Source of the DNA: Gammaproteobacteria bacterium
GTDB taxonomy: Bacteria; Pseudomonadota; Gammaproteobacteria; HK1
Length of the DNA stretch: 8,513 nt
NCBI GenBank assembly: GCA_013042035.1
Contig: JABDQX010000173.1
Location: 1-8,513 of the forward strand
Direction of reading: 5' to 3'
Shown: positions 6,353 to 8,513 of the stretch, piece by piece
Numbering within the stretch: position 1 is the first letter of the stretch
Layout of the letters: each line of letters opens with the position of its first letter
Made by a program: the position numbers and the translations under genes
The notes under the pieces: generated by a model
What the model saw: only the letters and a program-made list of their open reading frames with translations
Database searches by the model: none
What the model was told of the DNA's origin: nothing

Positions 6353-7062
6353 TGACACAACACACCGTACACCGTTTTGATGAAGAATTGGAGAATATAC
6401 GCAATCGTGTCATGGGCATGGGCGGCCTTGCGGAGCAGCAACTCAATAATGCTCTACAGGCATTGATAGTGGGCGATAGTGCATTAGCCAAAACGGTAAA
6501 AAAGAACGATCGTCAAATGAATCAGATGGATCTGGAGATCAATAAGAACTGTACCCTCCTGCTGGCGCGGCGTACGCCCGTTGCGTTCGATCTGCGTTTG
6601 GTATTAAGCGCGAGCAAAATCGTCAATGATCTGGAACGGATTGGCGATGAAAGCAAAAAGATCGCGAAAGTTGCCCTGATGGGTTTCCAGAGTACGCAGG
6701 ATACGGGTCCCGCGTCCTCCTTGGAAGATATGGGAGAGCAGGTAAAAAGAATGCTGCATAAAAGCCTGGATGCACTTGCGCGTTTCGATGCCCTGTCGGC
6801 CTCGGAACTTTACAAGGAAGATCGCAAGGTGAACAATTATTACAATGCTATTTTGGGCGACATGCTCATAACGACCATGAGGGGAAAACACCAGAATACC
6901 TCTGATATCTTATGTATTTGCTGGGTGACGCGTGCACTGGAGCGGATCGGCGATCACTGCCGGAATATCGGTGAGCACGTGATATATCTCGTTAAAGGTG
7001 AAGATGTCCGTTATGCCCATTTTACAGAAGACCCGGGTAATGCGCCCGAACAGTTACCATGA
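6352..7062 (+). CDS. phoU: Phosphate signalling complex protein PhoU
   Basis: PhoU is a peripheral cytoplasmic protein that links the PstSCAB phosphate transporter to PhoR and keeps the Pho response off when phosphate is plentiful. The 236 residues form the expected two three-helix repeats. Each repeat carries the metal-binding family motif: LERIGDESKKIAK (94-106) and LERIGDHCRNIGEHV (196-210). The N-terminus HRFDEELENIRNRVMGMGGLAEQQL is typical. The start ATG overlaps the phoR stop by one base (TAATG), and AGGGG at 6336-6340 supplies a Shine-Dalgarno sequence. In many gammaproteobacteria phoU is the last gene of pstSCAB-phoU; here it follows phoR directly and no pst gene is in view, so the transporter must be encoded elsewhere. 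Confidence 0.96.
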   Translation: MTQHTVHRFDEELENIRNRVMGMGGLAEQQLNNALQALIVGDSALAKTVKKNDRQMNQMDLEINKNCTLLLARRTPVAFDLRLVLSASKIVNDLERIGDESKKIAKVALMGFQSTQDTGPASSLEDMGEQVKRMLHKSLDALARFDALSASELYKEDRKVNNYYNAILGDMLITTMRGKHQNTSDILCICWVTRALERIGDHCRNIGEHVIYLVKGEDVRYAHFTEDPGNAPEQLP

Positions 7063-7148
7063 GAATGTCAGTGGCTCGTTTTGCCTGATTGACCCCAGCC
7101 ACTCCGGGCAACTTTCATCGCCGGGCGTGGTGTGGCCAACGTGATCGT
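7063..7148. other. Convergent gap between phoU and sufT
   Basis: These 86 bp lie between the 3' ends of two convergent genes, so transcription from both sides should end here. The only inverted repeat noticed is AGTGGCT (7070-7076) with AGCCACT (7097-7103) around a 20-base loop, and no T-run follows on either strand. It is at best a weak bidirectional terminator; I do not annotate one. Confidence 0.35.
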
Positions 7149-7496
7149 TCACAATAAACCCAACTGCAGCTTCACCTCATCACTCATGCAATCCTGTGAC
7201 CACGGCGGATCCCAAACCAGGCTAACGTGCGCATCCAGGACCTCCGGCACGCTGCGCACCGCCGCTTCCACGCTGCCGGGAAAGGTTCCCGCCACCGGGC
7301 AACCCGGCGCGGTCAGGGTCATATCAATGTACACCATACCCCCGCTACTGACATCGACCCGGTATATCAAGCCGAGATCATAGATATTGACCGGGATCTC
7401 CGGGTCGTAGACCTGACGCAGGGTTTCTATCACCTTCTCCCTGAGCGTTTCGCGAAATTCCTCTTTCTTTTTACTTTCCGTTTGGCTATCCGTCAT
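7149..7496 (-). CDS. sufT: SufT-family (MIP18/DUF59) Fe-S assembly protein
   Basis: This is a small cytoplasmic protein of the MIP18/DUF59 family, in the subgroup linked to SUF iron-sulfur cluster assembly, where it helps mature Fe-S proteins. The 115 residues contain a charged N-terminal helix (KKKEEFRETLREKVIETLRQV, about 9-29), the hallmark DPEIPVNIYDLGLIY (31-45), the TAPGCPVAG loop with the conserved Cys66, and the SUF-subgroup C-terminus WDPPWSQDCMSDEVKLQLGL (95-114) with another cysteine at 103. Its ATG overlaps the sufD stop in an ATGA junction, preceded by AGGA, so it is co-translated with sufD. This position separates it from PaaD of the phenylacetate pathway, which shares the fold. 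The precise biochemical role of the family is not fully settled. Confidence 0.87.
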   Translation of the reverse strand: MTDSQTESKKKEEFRETLREKVIETLRQVYDPEIPVNIYDLGLIYRVDVSSGGMVYIDMTLTAPGCPVAGTFPGSVEAAVRSVPEVLDAHVSLVWDPPWSQDCMSDEVKLQLGLL

Positions 7497-8513
7497 TTTC
7501 CTACTTCCAAACCCGCGAATTTGCGATTCAGAGCGCTCGGCAACACGCTGTCCACGAGTTTAGTCCTGACGGCCGCAATGGGCGCCCGATCGACGATTTC
7601 GCCGGCGAAACCGTAGGTAAGCAGATTCTTGGCTTCCTCGGCGGCAATGCCGCGCGAGCGAAGGTAAAAAACCATGTTTTCGTCGATCTGTCCCACGGTA
7701 GCGCCATGGGTGCACTGCACATCATCGGCGAAGATATCCAGTTGCGGCTTGGTATCCACCCGTGCGTCACGGGACAGCAACAGGTTTTCATTACGTTGCT
7801 TTGCATCGGTGTGTTGGGCATCGGGATAGACGTGGACCTTACCGTTGAAAACACCGTGAGACTTATCGGTGAGGATGCCTTTGTAACGCTGGGTGCTCGC
7901 GCCGTGGGGGTAAGTGTGATCGACGTAGGTGCAGTAATCCACATATTGACGTCCCCCTGCCACGTAGAGGCCATCCAGAGTGCACTCACAGCCCTCGCCA
8001 TCAAGGGTGGCTTCGATATCATTGCGGACGATCTCGGCGCCTGCCGAGACGGAATGGGAAACAAAGCGGCTGTCCACGTCCTGATGCACCACCAACATCG
8101 CCACGTGCAGCGCCGCCCGCGTCGCTTCGGTTTGCAGTTTACAATGGTTGACCCTGGCGCTCTGACCCAGGGAGAGCTCGGTGACGGCATTGGTAAAATG
8201 CGGTGCGCCGCGATTCTCGCCAAGGGAGGCAAAACTCTCCACCACATCCACGGCGCTATTTTCTTCGGCCACTATCAGGATGCGGGGAAGCGTCATCACC
8301 GCCTCATTTTGAAAGGTGGATACGAACAGGAGGTGAACGGGCGCCTCGATTACCTGGCCCGCAGGCAGATAAATAAAGGCACCATCGGCAAACAAAGCGG
8401 TATTTAATACCGCAAAGCCGGAATAAGGGCTCCGAATATAACGATCCAGATGGTATTTCAGCGCCTTCGTCCCTGGTGTTTCGGTGGCCGACGCATCGGC
8501 GGAAATCATAGAG
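7493..8513 (-). CDS. sufD: Fe-S cluster assembly scaffold subunit SufD (5' end beyond window)
   Basis: SufD joins SufB and the ATPase SufC in the SufBC2D scaffold that builds Fe-S clusters in the cytoplasm. About 339 codons are visible, and the reading frame stays open through the right edge. Since SufD usually has about 420-450 residues, roughly 80-110 N-terminal residues lie outside; the ATG at 8509 is internal, not the start. The beta-helix core is visible, with repeats such as YVDHTYPHGASTQRYKGIL and FNGKVHVYPDAQHTDAKQ. The C-terminal signature RVDTKPQLDIFADDVQC is followed by THGATVGQIDE; here the Cys-Thr-His triplet corresponds to the region of E. coli SufD His360, which helps hold the nascent cluster. 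SufB is its paralogue, but the ending RSRGIAAEEAKNLLTYGF and the size favour SufD. The next gene is sufT; sufS, which often follows sufD, is not there. Confidence 0.93.
   Translation of the reverse strand, partial: SMISADASATETPGTKALKYHLDRYIRSPYSGFAVLNTALFADGAFIYLPAGQVIEAPVHLLFVSTFQNEAVMTLPRILIVAEENSAVDVVESFASLGENRGAPHFTNAVTELSLGQSARVNHCKLQTEATRAALHVAMLVVHQDVDSRFVSHSVSAGAEIVRNDIEATLDGEGCECTLDGLYVAGGRQYVDYCTYVDHTYPHGASTQRYKGILTDKSHGVFNGKVHVYPDAQHTDAKQRNENLLLSRDARVDTKPQLDIFADDVQCTHGATVGQIDENMVFYLRSRGIAAEEAKNLLTYGFAGEIVDRAPIAAVRTKLVDSVLPSALNRKFAGLEVGK

Noticed and set aside
7070..7103. Inverted repeat AGTGGCT/AGCCACT as a bidirectional terminator between phoU and sufT
   Set aside because: The 7-bp stem has a 20-base loop and no T-run on either strand.
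7706..8407. A 233-residue plus-strand frame opposite sufD
   Set aside because: SufD on the other strand has clear family motifs throughout; this frame is an antisense shadow.

Overview
The window holds nine protein-coding genes and reads as chromosomal DNA of a gammaproteobacterium. The evidence is the E. coli-type PhoB/PhoR/PhoU set, full-length YejB and YejE homologues, a LeuD of about 200 residues, and a suf locus ending in a SufT-family gene. I cannot name the genus. Coding density is high, and no rRNA, tRNA, CRISPR array or transposase gene was seen.

Layout. Positions 67-2857, minus strand: leuD, yejB and yejE form one tightly packed run, transcribed toward position 1. LeuD is the small subunit of isopropylmalate isomerase (leucine synthesis). 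YejB and YejE are the two membrane subunits of a YejABEF-type peptide/microcin C importer. Positions 2858-3087 form a divergent regulatory gap with two palindromes. Positions 3088-4101, plus strand: pheS. Positions 4101-4259: a 159-bp imperfect inverted-repeat element, MITE-like, inserted exactly at the pheS stop codon. Positions 4291-7062, plus strand: phoB-phoR-phoU with overlapping joints, the phosphate-starvation two-component system and its negative modulator. Positions 7063-7148 form a short convergent gap. Positions 7149-8513, minus strand: sufT and the 3' part of sufD, an Fe-S cluster assembly operon that enters from beyond the right edge.

The genes are ordinary housekeeping and accessory functions, and I see no new multi-gene system. 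The unusual part is the arrangement. Several genes lie apart from their customary partners: leuD without leuC/leuB, pheS without pheT, yejBE without yejA next to yejB, phoBRU without pst genes, and sufD-sufT without sufS between them. The non-coding gaps around pheS contain an unusual concentration of palindromes: a 29-31 bp one with flanking TAA repeats, a perfect 18-bp one, the 159-bp element with flanking TTA repeats, and a hairpin ending on the phoB start codon. The most useful targets for follow-up are the MITE-like element, the orphan pheS and the hairpin over the phoB start.
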